Notes: a model not told the origin generated them from the letters alone. A stretch of 64,000 bases of DNA from Akebia trifoliata (GCA_017979445.1 CM030717.1:25035288-25099287); one strand, 5' to 3'. Positions 33,678 through 44,749 are shown, counted from the stretch's first letter. Made by a program: numbers and translations.

Positions 33678-34051
33678 GGGGCGGTTCTTGGGACATAAGT
33701 AAAAAACATATGTAAAAACAATCATTTTTCAAAATATGGGTTAGAAATCTTGGATTGAGCTGATTTTTTGTGAGGATGATCTCTATGATAAGAAGACCAT
33801 CATCACAAAAAATCAGCCCAGTCTAAAACTTCGAAATCCATCAAAAGTGGTTACTAATTATTGGTAAAAAATCGATGATTCACATTCTAAATCACTTTTG
33901 ATGGGGTTAGAAGTTTCAGACTAGGCTGATTTTTTGTAGGATGATCTTCTCATCATAGAGATCATCTTAACAAAAAATCAGCTTAATCCAAAACTTCTAA
34001 CCCATATTTTGAAAACCATTGTTTTTACATATGTCCCATGAACCGTCCCCC
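33678..34051 (+). mobile_element. Foldback MITE, 374 bp, GGGGCGGTTC...GAACCGTCCCC
   Basis: The ends are inverted over more than 120 bp: 'ggggcggttcttgggacata', 'atatgtaaaaacaat' and 'aaaatatgggttagaa' on the left face their reverse complements on the right. Inside, 'gctgattttttgt' and its complement 'acaaaaaatcagc' alternate four times, so there are palindromes within the palindrome. The flanks offer ATATATATA on both sides (33669-33677 and 34052-34060), consistent with a 9-bp duplication but low in complexity. No coding capacity. Confidence 0.85.
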
Positions 34052-34800
34052 ATATATATATATAGGAATTTGTTAACTTAGTGGTGATGATGATAGTAAG
34101 ATTATAAATAAATTTGTGTTTTGATATCATGGATTCAAGATCTGGTTTTTAGGTTCTGATTAGCAAGTTTAGACCTTAGATTGTGATGCTTTCAACTTTG
34201 GGCCTCTCTTACATCAAAATCATGGTGATATATCAATTAATATGATCTTTAAGCATTGTGATCACAGGCAACCTAAGTCCCATTTCTGATGATCAGCTAT
34301 GTGGCCCACCAACTTTTTTTAGGTGGATGTTTACCGTCATAATAAACTACTGTCTTACTTGGATGAAATTTTTATGGTTTTAATTTTTAATTTTTAATTT
34401 TTAATTTTTCTTTCAAGGCAAGTCAATGGCCACTCAATTAATCCATTGTTTAGGGTTGTCTTTTGGCAGTCTCTTGAATCGGATTGGGCTGATCCATAAG
34501 TGGAATCCAACTCCATTCCAATAACAACTGGATTGGATTCGGTTCAGTAGGATTTAAACCATCAAACAACTCTTATTTGTAGTTTATTTTGATCCCTCCA
34601 TCCAAGGCCATGTTACCTTGGACTGAATTCCACATTCAAAGTCACTGGATTCTTTGAAGAATGCAGTCAAGTTACTCTCATTAAATCCTAATAGTCATTT
34701 TTATCATGTATTATTGCTAACATCATTAAAACCCTTGCTTTGAAAATGGATTCCAATTACTCAAAATACAGAGGGACTTAGAATTTATTGTGAGTGAGGC

Positions 34801-34831
<31 letters not shown>

Positions 34832-35735
34832 ATATGTAGATCTGTTTTTTTTCTTTGGACAATAACCGCAAAAACTTATTTTTTTTAAATATGTACCAAA
34901 AAATCTCTTCTAAAGAACTGTAGACTCTTTAGTACCCAATTTAGCAAATATTTGTCTAGAAAGGATTTTTGAAACGAAAATATCATAATTACCCTTTCAA
35001 TAATTTTTTAAGTTTAAAGAAACATACTTATTTGAGAATATTTAAGCTACTCCTAAATTTTATAATGACATGTCCCTTAACTATAATCATCTCTTATAGA
35101 TCAACTACAAAAAATTATTTCTCTAACCCAAACTAGTAATCTTTAAATCACATATATGATGATGACTACACTAATGATGATGATGGAGACGGGTATGATC
35201 ATCATCAAACTGCTTTGCTCTATGTATATTAGCTTTATTAAAATATATAAATAATTTTAAATAATTAAAATATAATTTCAAAACTCGACTTGAATATTCA
35301 TCGAATTGATTCAACTAAAAAATTAGCAAGTCGATACAAATGAGTCAAATAATATATATAATAAATTGTTCCAAGTTTTTTATTTGACTTCCTATATTTT
35401 TTTAGATCAAACACTTTGTATAGTTGTTAAAAGGGTATTTTAAGTATTTTTCTTTAAAAAATCTTCAAACAACCCTTAATAGACTAATATTTTATTAAGT
35501 GAGTCTTAAATGATTTGTATTCTTTACTAGGGGACTATTCGGTACATATTCTCAATAAAATGTCTTTCAAAGTCATTCTCCCTTTTTTTCGATAAAGAGA
35601 TAAAGAAAAAGGAAGAGAGAGAGATAGAGAGAGAGGAGAAAACAAGTATGATCAACATGGAGGGGCATTTATGTCTATTTCAAGTGGACACTGGAGCAAA
35701 ACACCTTATTTGGTGTAATACTTGAAAACGTCCTT
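34052..35735. other. Intergenic AT-rich DNA with simple repeats
   Basis: No gene found. Contains an (ATTTTTA)-type repeat near 34378-34410, a GA microsatellite near 34798-34832, a GAT-rich stretch near 35157-35210, and another GA-rich run near 35612-35640. Stops are dense in all frames. Confidence 0.6.
34798..34832 (+). repeat. (GA)n microsatellite
   Basis: An interrupted run of GA dinucleotides in two blocks, just after 'gtgaggcag'. Confidence 0.95.
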
Positions 35736-35739
35736 ATTT

Positions 35740-36130
35740 TCTCAGATTTCTTACTTGTGAAATCATTAGCTAAAATTCTCAATGAAAAATGGTAGCAAAA
35801 AATATTTAATTTCACAAAATTTTTACAGTATTCCTAAAATTTACCCAGTTTCAAACCTTGATGCAAGAATTTATTATATATAGTGTTAAGCTTCAGCGAT
35901 ACTTACTGTTAAGGTTCGACGATGTGGACATTTTTCACTTATAGAAATTTTTGTGAATGTCCACATCGTCAAACCTCGACCATAGGTACCATCAAGGCTC
36001 GACATTAACTGTAATACATTCTAACATTGAGGTTCGACGCTATGTTAATTTTATGAACCATATAAATTCTGTGAAATCACAATTTTTTGCTATCATTTTC
36101 TATCTTTATAACTACGAATGAGAAATGTAT
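35740..36130. repeat. Large imperfect palindrome (hairpin-forming), centre near 35944
   Basis: Concentric inverted segments share one centre. The inner arms are 35911-35932 ('aaggttcgacgatgtggaca' plus tt) and 35956-35977, 22 nt with two mismatches and a 23-nt loop. The outer arms are near 35783-35828 ('atggtagcaaaaaa') and 36060-36105 ('ttttttgctatcat'). The sequence between also pairs, with more divergence. No coding frame. It is either a decayed foldback MITE or a hairpin RNA locus. Confidence 0.7.
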
Positions 36131-36328
36131 CATGATTATAAGAATTTATAAACGATTTAAAAAAAAAAAAAATTGAAGGAAATAGAGGAGAAATTGATAT
36201 TCTTGATGGATATCTTCAATAAGATCGTAAATCAAACATGAGAACACGAAGATCTACAAGGTTCAGCATTGTTCCTCAAATCTAGAGTCTCTTTGGTGAA
36301 TTCCAATAACTTTTTAGTAGAGAAAATG

Positions 36329-36352
36329 GATCTCTCTCTCTCTCTCTCTCTT
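36329..36352 (+). repeat. (TC)n microsatellite
   Basis: An uninterrupted run of TC dinucleotides after 'gaaaatgga'. Confidence 0.95.
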
Positions 36353-36640
36353 TCTATGATATAAAATGTTGGAAGGGAGGATTTTACAATTTAGAAGATT
36401 ATTTTTTAAAGGTTTATTAAAGAAATTATATATGACGGTATTTTTGTTCAAAAATATGAGTTATTGTAGCAAATAGTCCTATTTTGAATATTTAAAGAAA
36501 AGTGGTCCTTTCACGCTATTGCCATAAAATTATAAAAATTTTACACTAAAAGTCCTAAAAAAAATTCTATTGTATATATAAAATTAATTAATATCATTTT
36601 TATTAATGAATTAAAGAGTCCAACCAGCCTTACTAACATG

Positions 36641-36800
36641 GTGAAGGGGAAAAGGAGTTACTAAGTCTCATCCATCGTTAAAATGACATTGAGATTCGTA
36701 AAACAAGTCCTTAAGATTCGTAACAAATCTCAAGGTCTTGTTTTACACATCTCGAGGACTTTTTGACAGTGGATGAGATTTAATAAGCCCTTTTTCCCTA
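36641..36800 (+). mobile_element. Foldback MITE, 160 bp, with 9-bp duplication
   Basis: The left end 'ggggaaaaggagttactaag' then 'tctcatcca' faces the right end 'tggatgaga' then 'tttaataagccctttttccc'. Internal arms ('gtaaaacaagtcctta' and 'aaggtcttgttttac') also pair. It is flanked by actaacatg (36632-36640) and actaatatg (36801-36809), a 9-bp duplication with one change. The duplication length suggests a Mutator-type nonautonomous element. Confidence 0.8.
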
Positions 36801-36809
36801 ACTAATATG

Positions 36810-39035
36810 AAATGGCATAGGTCAGGATAATAGATTTTTTTTCTCGGGATACATAACTGCACATATTTGTGAAGTTGTACTGTTGTATATTTCACGACAG
36901 TACAGAGAGTATCAGAAAATCACGACTCTAAAATCATTGAGGAGGGGACCAAATGCGTATTCCATGTGCTCTCTAACTTACAAGGATAAAGAATAAAGTA
37001 ACCACCTCACTCTCCACTCTCCCCCATATATATTAGTAAAAGACACATAGATCTGACAACTAGAAAACACCAATAGTACTTGTTTTTTTTTTTGGTTTTT
37101 TTTTTTCTTTTTGTGGGAAGATCTAATTAGATGTGGTCAAGACATTTGCCTCGATGGGCCCTTAAGAGTATTTATTTATTTTTGTACGAGGAGATCTATT
37201 TAGATGTGATTCAAACATTCGTCTCCATGGACCGCCTTTGTAATGTGTAAAAAGAATTATGATAATATGATAGTAGTTTGTGGCTAACGCAGTTAATGGT
37301 ATCTTCTCTTACCTATTCATTGTGAAATAAAGAAAACTTTCTGATCTGATCATTTTGTAATATTAAAAATATGATCTGATGCACTACAGTAGTAGATGGC
37401 AAAATTACATGAACTTTAAAAATTATATATTTTTTACCATTGAATTTGATTCTTAAATTTGGGTGTTCGATAGTCGTCCATTTTCAACAACTTGAATCAA
37501 ACTCGAAAAATAATATATATATATATATTTTTAATATGAATATTTTCATAAAATTTTAAAGATTGGGTTGTTAAATTGTAAATGTGGGTCCAACGATTCT
37601 TTTTAAGATTTAAAATTTAAAAAAATAAATATGTCTGCAACGGACAAGAGAAAGAATCTTTCTATTGTTGATGTCATTCTTGCCACAATGTCAAACGTTT
37701 GTTGGGTTATGAGTAAAAATGTCAAGTGCATGTGTCAAAACTGCATTACATTATCACCACTCATTTAAAAAGGGGAGGAATGGAGTAGCAACCCAAATCA
37801 AGGCTGAATTAATACAATGGTAATTCTTTCGTTAAAATAGTTATAAGTGACGTAAATGAAAAATTCATAAAATTTTTATTGCAAAAATTCTTTACCCAAC
37901 AAGAAATCATCATTAGTACTCCCATTCCCCAATATAGTACCCATTCCCAACACTCTCAAGAGCTATATAACATAGAATGATGATTTCACATCCTCATCGA
38001 TGGAGTTCATAAAAAAAAAAGTACATATAATATAATATAATTCTATTATTATTATATAATTTTAGAAGAGCAATGATCTCCTTATTATGCCCATTCCTGT
38101 TATAGAGCCCTTTCTCAACACTTGAGATAACTATGACTTAGAATTATGAATTAAAATCCTCATTGATCCAATTATCACCAAAATACAGATTCTCATATAT
38201 ATGAGGTCCCCCCGCACTCACTTCACTCACTCACTCACTCAAGACAGCTCGAAATTTCTAATTCTGAACAATATTGGCAGTTCTATCAAGAGCCTTCACT
38301 TGGGCAAATAAGAAATAGTTGTTCACAATAGCTCTTGAAGCAATAAGGCTAAGTTGGACCACAGACAGAATCATTAACCAGGTTTGTGGTCCAACTTGGT
38401 GTGCAAATATAAAAAATCCTTCTATTCATCATCTGAATTATTTTTTTCTTTTTGTGTTTAATAAAATTTTATTTTTTCAATTTAAAAGTAACAATAAAAT
38501 ATTAATTAAGCTTTTTGTGTTTCATCTCTCTTTTCCCATGGTTTAACTAATACACAAATTTTAGTAAATTAATCAATTATATCATGACTTACTAATAATT
38601 AATATTTAATGTATTTTAAACAATTGAAAGGGTTTTTAACTTGAGAAGTTTTCCCATGAATTTTGCAATTTTAATAACATTTTAATTTTTGTATATTACA
38701 ACATTGTAAATATTCTACTTCTGATAATCACCAATACTCCATTACAATTAGTATTTTTTTTAGCACATAAAGAATCAAGATTTTTTAAGAAAAGGAAAAT
38801 AAATTAATTACATGGAAAATGACACAAAGTCATGGAGATTGGATTTTTAAACTTTGGAAGTGGGTATCAAAAATTAGAGAAAGTGTAATGATTTTCTAAC
38901 ACCCCCATCATAGAATCGTAGATCATTTGCCTCGGGATACACATAATCATAAATATTTTTTCTCATACAATTTTGTGATGACTCAGAGAAATATCGATGT
39001 GCCCATCACCAAGGTCTAACATTAATAGTTGGTGT
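36810..39035. other. Intergenic AT-rich DNA
   Basis: No gene recognised. It holds a diverged direct duplication near 37115-37165 and 37180-37230 ('agatctaattagatgtgg' versus 'agatctatttagatgtga'), an (AT)n run near 37512-37529, a second diverged duplication (37905-37985 and 38065-38165, sharing 'cccattcc' and 'tcaacact'), an (ACTC)n run near 38217-38240 and a short hairpin at 38350-38398. Confidence 0.55.
38350..38398. repeat. Short perfect-type hairpin
   Basis: The arms 'aagttggaccacaga' (38351-38365) and 'tttgtggtccaactt' (38383-38397) pair with one mismatch around a 17-nt loop. A second pair just outside it ('tcaagagc' and 'gctcttga') makes a larger cruciform possible. The stem is short for a plant microRNA precursor. 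Confidence 0.6.
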
Positions 39036-39044
39036 TTTGATTTT

Positions 39045-40562
39045 GGGTAAATTATACTATGATCCCCTATGGTTTGATCTAATTCCACACTGACCCCTTA
39101 ACTTTATGATAACCGCACTTACCTCCCCGGTCTGAAACAGCCTTAACTTTTCAATGTTATTTGACCATATTAGCCCTATTAATATATATTTTTTGTTTTA
39201 AAAGATTTTCATAAGACAAAAATGCTCCATCTTAATTGAACTTGATTTTCAGCCAAAACATGATCCAATGACTAGAGTTGCAGAGGACAAAAAACAAGAC
39301 CATTGAAGGACAAATTTCAAATAAAAATTAAAAAATAAAAATTATTTTTCATCATTGAAGGTGATCCCCACTGACCCTAGTGACGGATTGCTATATGGTG
39401 ATTCATCCGGGTACAATGACCCTTAGAGTAAGTAAGATTTGAATCATATTAAGTTAGTAGTTAGACTAGTCTGACTCTAATTAAGTAAAATATATAGTTT
39501 TTGTCCATTAGGGTTTTTTTTTTTTTATCTATAAAAGAGAATGATATATTTGAAAGGGTGAACTTGTTTATATAAAATTTAAAATTAATTTTTTATGCAG
39601 AAACAATTGGAAAAATCTGGGATTCATCCCAATGTTTGAGTGGGAGTGAAAGTGGTTTATTTTTTATTTTGTAATATAAATGTTTTAATCCCACATCGGA
39701 TAGAAACAAGTAAAGAGTGTAACTCTTATATAGAAATTCTCACATAATGTAGTGAATGTGAGAGAGATATGGGTAAATCCCACATGCACACGAGAACCCA
39801 TGGATTTTAAAGGGATTTTGATTTATTGATTTGAAAAATCTTAGCACGTGTGTGCATGTGATACGCAAGCATGGGAGGGAGGGAGGGAATCTCGGATTTA
39901 TACTTCGCGTGAAAGGCCTACTTTCACTAAAATTTGTTGGGTTTTTTTTACTTAAATTAATTTATCTAATGAGTTGAACTCGTTGAGTCACAATTCGTAT
40001 CTGTTCTAATAGCGATGTCCTCAATAAATATGTGTGTTCAAACAATCACAACCAAAGCACATTTTCTATATACATAGGTGTCTGTTCAAATAACCACTTC
40101 GAATGTACATTTTCACTAGTCTTGATGATTGTTCAAAGAGACATTTCTAATTCTATAAATTCTCATTTGTTCTCTCTGTAGCATCATTCAATTTTCAGAT
40201 TTTTTTTTTATTTGCATAGTGTCTTTGATTTTCAAGAGATTTTTCGTATGTCTTTGAGAGCACAAACCACATTCCAGGAGCAAAATCCGTCTTAAGGCTA
40301 TTTTATCTAATACAAGCTCGGCTTTGTTCAAAACTTAAAATTGTGTTTTTTCAATATTTATAATTTATTTTGTTATTTTATTTCATATTATTGTCGGCTT
40401 ATTTTCTCTAATCTAACGTCACAGTTTTAGTAGAAAATAGATGGAAGTGGATCGGAGTGAGTTGATTAGATTATCATAAGTGAGGTAAGTGCAATTGTCA
40501 AAACGTGACGGGGTCAATGGGGAATTACATCAAAACATAGGTGATCAAAGTGTAATTTATCG
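39045..40562 (+). mobile_element. Nonautonomous TIR element GGGTAAATTA, about 1.5 kb
   Basis: The left end 'gggtaaattatactatgatc', with 'cccctatggtttgatctaat' and 'tccacactgacccctta', is the inverse of the right end 'aattacatcaaaacataggt' and 'gatcaaagtgtaatttatcg' (right border about 40562). The inverted repeats are at least 90 bp long and diverged. Flanking 'tttgatttt' and 'tttgactta' agree at 7 of 9 positions, a possible old 9-bp duplication. No transposase is present; part of the interior looks like an inserted LTR. Confidence 0.65.
39640..40350 (+). repeat. Probable Copia-type LTR nested in the TIR element
   Basis: 'gagtgggagtgaaagtgg', 'atcccacatcggatagaaac' and 'gtaactcttatatag' are phrases typical of plant Copia LTR left ends. 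'ttctcatttgttctctctgt' followed by 'agcatcattcaattttcag' resembles an R/U5 region. I could not fix the borders or a 5-bp duplication, so the limits are rough. Confidence 0.35.
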
Positions 40563-41033
40563 TTTGACTTATTTATGTTTGTATTTATAGGTAATTTAAG
40601 AGTTAAAACTTGCACCTCTTGGTTTTGGTGAATATCTGTGACTACAATCAAATTAATTACTTGATTTTCTCTACCTTTACACCTAAATCAATGAAAAAAT
40701 AAAGACAAAATGCAAAACAAAATTGAACTACAAATCCATTTACTCAACCGTAAATCTTAAGGATAACATGCTTTGATGATATATAATGCAGTTGAGAGTT
40801 TTTATGGTTAATTATTTGTGTACCAATATGCAGAAAAAAGAGAATTTTAGTGATTAGGATAACTGCTTGGCCACAGTTTTGAGGAATGTTTGATGACGAT
40901 TATCAGTTGATTATGATGCAAGATTGTGGGCCCAAATCTTGTTTGATCTTAACCTATTTCAGGCCCACCCATCGTGGGCTTAGTAAAGCCCATTGACAAC
41001 TTAGCCGAAAGCCTTTATTGGTACTCTGCACAT

Positions 41034-41041
41034 ATTAGGAT
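41034..41041 (+). other. 8-bp target-site duplication ATTAGGAT, left copy (right copy 41591-41598)
   Basis: The octamer attaggat flanks the terminal TAGGGCTGC and GCAGCCCTA of the element exactly, as hAT transposases generate. Confidence 0.9.
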
Positions 41042-41590
41042 TAGGGCTGCGACTTGGGAGGTCCAAAGACAAAACCGATGGGTTGAACCCGACCTTTGGT
41101 CAGGTCTGGGCAAGATGAACTTGGATTTGGACCAAAAATAAAAAATAAAAAACCTTGACTGAATCGAATCGGGTAAGGGTTAGGGCATAGGCTTCGGGTT
41201 GCCCAAACCCGAAGTAAATGCGACTATAGTTTAAAAGTATTTTCAATATCTTTGCTTTTTCCTCATTCACAATTCACATTGCAATCTTAGTTTCTTCTTT
41301 ATAATTTCATGCATATAAACTTTGAAATGCACATTTAGGACAATTAATTGTCCTTGTCATCACAAAATTGTCACTTATCTTTTTATAAGCCCTTGTCATC
41401 ACAAAATTGTCTAGCATTAATGAGGAGTGAACCAACCAGGCCAACCCGAACAACCTGACCAGTCTGATTTGGGTTGGACCTGGGTGAACATTTCATGCCT
41501 GAGGTCTGGTTAGGTTCGGGAGCGGGTTGGTATTTTTCAAGTGCGGGTTGGGCATACGTTGAACCCCAACCCGCCCGACTTGCAGCCCTA
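41042..41590 (+). mobile_element. Nonautonomous hAT element, 549 bp
   Basis: Ends TAGGGCTGCGACTTGGG and, reversed, TAGGGCTGCAAGTCGGG, with a perfect 8-bp duplication. Subterminal regions are rich in 'gggtt', 'cccgaa' and 'aacccg' strings, as in many plant hAT derivatives. An internal 21-bp string 'ccttgtcatcacaaaattgt' plus c occurs twice 38 bp apart (41353 and 41391). No transposase gene; it would need a partner in trans. Confidence 0.88.
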
Positions 41591-41984
41591 ATTAGGATGT
41601 CAAATAAAAATCTTTTAAATGTCAAAATCTCAGTTTTAAAAGTTGACACATCTTGGATATCCACAGAGTCGAGTCAAGTTGAAAACTCCAATAAAAAACT
41701 ATTATACATAGCCAAATAGCCTAGTTGAGATTTTGGCTTCAATCTTCATCTCTACTAGACTCGACCAATTTGTTGTTGGCTTTGATGAGTTGGTTTCATC
41801 AAAATTTAGAGCCGTATCACCTTCGATCTCAAAATCCAATCAAATCAAGTTGACTTGACTGAGTTTCGAGAGGAATTGACGAGTTTTAATTAAATTTGGT
41901 ACATGAATAACTTTTTGTGGCACGGTGCCTCATCAATTTTTTGAAAGAGTTATAATCCACATTCATTAAAACTAAGATTAAATG

Positions 41985-42150
41985 ATAATTAAATGCCAGA
42001 CCCATAAGCGTTTAATGCCCGTAGATTGTGAATTCGATACCCAGTATGAGCATTAATTCCTCAGGGGCCACCGTGAGGGTGCAGCCTCACTTAACAGATA
42101 CGTGTGATGTGCGGGCATTGCATGTACTGCGAGACTAATCCTTGGACAAG
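41985..42150 (+). mobile_element. Possible SINE remnant
   Basis: 'gtgaattcgatacccag' near 42028 resembles a Pol III B box (GGTTCGANNCC), with 'taagcgtttaatgcccgtag' upstream in the A-box position, then 'ccaccgtgagggtgcagcct'. This layout is seen in plant tRNA-derived SINEs. I found no tail or duplication, so this is only a suggestion. Confidence 0.3.
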
Positions 42151-42447
42151 ACCATAGTTTATGGGCTGGGAAAAGCCCAGATACGGGCCCGGTCCGCTGT
42201 CTACAGTGATAACCAGTTATCCAAAAATAATTACATGCTGATAGAATCAGTTTTAATTTCTATCATCTTAGCAACGATGATATACATCAAAGGTGTGTGT
42301 AGCTTTGTGTTCAGTACAAAGGAACTGATCAAGCCTAGCATATTACACAAATGGAGAATCAAATAAGCCCAAGAAAACTCCTAAAGCCTAAATGTTGGCC
42401 CAAAGCTACCCTTGCCCATTTCTTAAAACATGTTGAATTGGTTCTAT

Positions 42448-43051
42448 TGTAAGCATTAAATCTGTTCTTCATTCTTATGCTCACATAACTTGAAAATGAT
42501 TTATGCAATTATACAGAATTTAATTTGACAAATAATCAAGAATGATTAGGGAATTTGTTTTGGATTGATAAAAATTAACCAACTAATTATCCAAAGGATT
42601 CAAATCTTATGGATACCTACCTGGAATTGTCACCATTGCCATTGAGTCAATATGCTTGTGAATAACGAATCCCCTTTGGTGAAGTTCTTTGATCTCTAGA
42701 CTCATGATCTTCTTTCTATGGATTGTAACTTTCTTAATAGAATTTCGATCTCCAAGAGTGCAATACTTTTCTATTATGGGAGTTGTTGATTGAAAATCAG
42801 ACACATATAGGGGAGCCGATCCATACTTAAATAAATCAGAGTATAAGGCCTAGATCTTCTCTAAATTAGAAATCAATCCATGAAAGGATTATAATTCTTT
42901 CCAAATAGAGGTTTCCCAAAAAAAAAATAGGAACTCTCAATTATTCCATATGTTATTGACTTAATACCTTTATGAGAAAATCCAGAATATTAAATCATAA
43001 AATCTTGGGCCATAGGCTTAATGGGCCACCCAATGGACCATAGGTCCAACA
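42448..43051 (-). repeat. Copia-type 3' LTR, minus orientation
   Basis: On the minus strand, the purine tract 'ccaaatgggaaaa' (43052-43064) leads into TGTTGGACC, the standard opening of many plant Copia LTRs. The LTR ends 'taatgcttaca' followed by 'atagaaccaatt', which looks like the usual LTR/leader junction. About 604 bp. A 65-codon open frame inside (42607-42804, minus) is within the LTR and not called. The element's interior is not recognisable beyond 43064. Confidence 0.65.
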
Positions 43052-43064
43052 TTTTCCCATTTGG
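43052..43064 (-). promoter_or_regulatory. Polypurine tract before the Copia LTR
   Basis: Minus strand 'ccaaatgggaaaa' directly before TGTTGG; compare the plant Copia consensus 'aagtgggagattgttgg'. Confidence 0.6.
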
Positions 43065-43319
43065 CATATTAAGACGATTAGGTTAATTTTAGATATTAAA
43101 AACTTTAATTGGAAAAATTTTCATGTAGTTTCCTCTTTCCAAAAAAAAAAACCCAATAAACTCGACACATGTACAATATTTTAAAATTTCAATAACTTTA
43201 ATTGAGATAGAATCAAAATAATATTGTACTTTAATCAAATTTACCATGTGATTTATGGCGGTTACATATCATCTATATCATACTCCCTTCCATGTACCAC
43301 ACCATTGAATATTCTAAGA

Positions 43320-43780
43320 CAACCTTATTGGAGAATCTGAAGAAGAAGCTCGACAAACGGAAATGAAGATGGGTGGATGAGCTCCATAGCGTACTCTGGG
43401 CGTACCAGACAACTCCTACAGTCCAAACCTGCGTCATGAGAGATATAATAAATGATGGTACTTCTGGCTCAGAACCTCGACTGGATGGATGAGATAAGGA
43501 AAAGAGTACTAGAAAGCCTCGGATGATACGAGCAAAAGCTAAAAAGGTTGTACGATCGCAAAATCCAGAGAAGGATATTAGCTCAGATACCTAGTTTTGA
43601 GGAAAGTCTTCCAAAACGCACAACTAGTAAACAGTAGAAAACTCATACCAACTAGAAAGAACCATATATAATGGACAGGTTAGGAGAGGCAGGGGTGTAT
43701 TTCTTGAAGGCTTGGCTCATGATGCAATTAGCATTCCATGGAATACCCCCAACTTAAAAAAGGTACTATAAGTAAAATTA
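43320..43780 (+). pseudogene. Tat-Y integrase C-terminal fragment
   Basis: Short recognisable pieces in changing frames: 'WAYQTTPT' near 43403, a 'MIRAKAKKV' segment, and near 43680-43760 'GRGVFLEGLAHDAISIPWNT' followed by 'PNLKK'. The last is the usual end of integrase and pol in Retand-like Tat elements. All upstream domains are absent. The orientation (+) agrees with the repeats and the antisense gene that follow. Confidence 0.65.
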
Positions 43781-43974
43781 AGAGGCATTTTAGATGTAGG
43801 ATTTACTTTGTTTTTAATAAAGGCACCCATTGGCGGTAATCCCAAAAGAAAAATTAAAAATTTTAGGCTAGGGTTTGCTTCGATTAGGTTTTTTCCCTCA
43901 AGGAATATTCATCAGAAGGAGATGTACTCTTGCTTTTTTAATTTAGTAAAGGTATGATTTTTATTATCTTCTTC

Positions 43975-44590
43975 AATGAGTAGACAAAACAAGGAAGACA
44001 AGGTAAGGAAGGCTCAATTTAACAATTGAGCCACACCCTTTGATTCAACGAATCGACAAGGCAAGGTAGGGAAGGCTTGGTTCAACGAATCAAGCCTCAC
44101 CTTTCGATTCAATGAATCGACAAGGCACAATAGGGAAGGCTCAATTCAACAGTCAAACCTCACCCTTCAATTCAACGAATCAACAAGGGAAGGTAGGGAA
44201 GGCTCTATTCAACAATAGAACCTCACCCTTTGATTCAACAAATTGACAAGGAAGGCTAGGGTAGGGAAGACTTGGTTCAACGAATTGAACCTCACCCTTC
44301 GATTCAAAGAATCGACAAGACAAGGTAGGGAAGGCTCGGTTCAACAATCAAAACTCACCTTCTGATTCAACGAATCGACAAGGCAAGGTAGGGAAGGCTC
44401 AGTTCAACGAATCAAACCTCATTTTTCGCTTCAACAAATCAACAAGGCAAGGTAGGGAAGGCTCGATTGAACGAACCAAACCTCACCCTTCGATTCAACA
44501 AATTGACAAGGCAAGATAGGGAAGACTCGGTTCAACAAACTGAATTTAACCCTTCGATTCAATGAATCTACAAGGCAAAAATAGGGAGGT
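43975..44590 (+). repeat. 64-bp tandem repeat, about nine to ten copies (Tat-Y 3' region)
   Basis: The unit includes 'cgaatcgacaaggcaaggta', 'gggaaggctcggttcaacga' and 'atcaaacctcacccttcgat'; landmark 'gaatcgacaag' recurs at 44050, 44114, 44178, then at 62-70-bp intervals. Inside each unit 'ttcaacgaat' occurs twice, so it probably arose from a shorter duplicated half-unit. It is unrelated in sequence to the arrays of Tat-C and Tat-Z though it occupies the same place. Confidence 0.92.
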
Positions 44591-44749
44591 CTTAATAACA
44601 GTTAATATGAAAGTAATAAATTACTCAAAAAGTGCAAAGAGGGAAATATACAAAACTTTTGAAGGAAATTTCATTAAAGGAAAAGGTTCATTACATCAAG
44701 CAACCTCCAAGAATGAGGGGTACAAAAATTAAAATGAACATAATACATA

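Noticed and set aside
38350..38398. MicroRNA precursor
   Set aside because: The stem is only about 15-18 bp and the sequence matches no conserved plant microRNA that I know; kept only as a hairpin.
38319..38546. 75-codon plus-strand open frame
   Set aside because: AT-rich low-complexity protein rich in Phe and Ile with no domain; overlaps the hairpin at 38350.
42607..42804. 65-codon minus-strand open frame with a plausible start
   Set aside because: It lies wholly inside the Copia LTR and has no recognisable domain.
43975..44590. CRISPR-like array
   Set aside because: Units are contiguous 64-bp tandem repeats without unique spacers, in plant DNA next to a Tat element.
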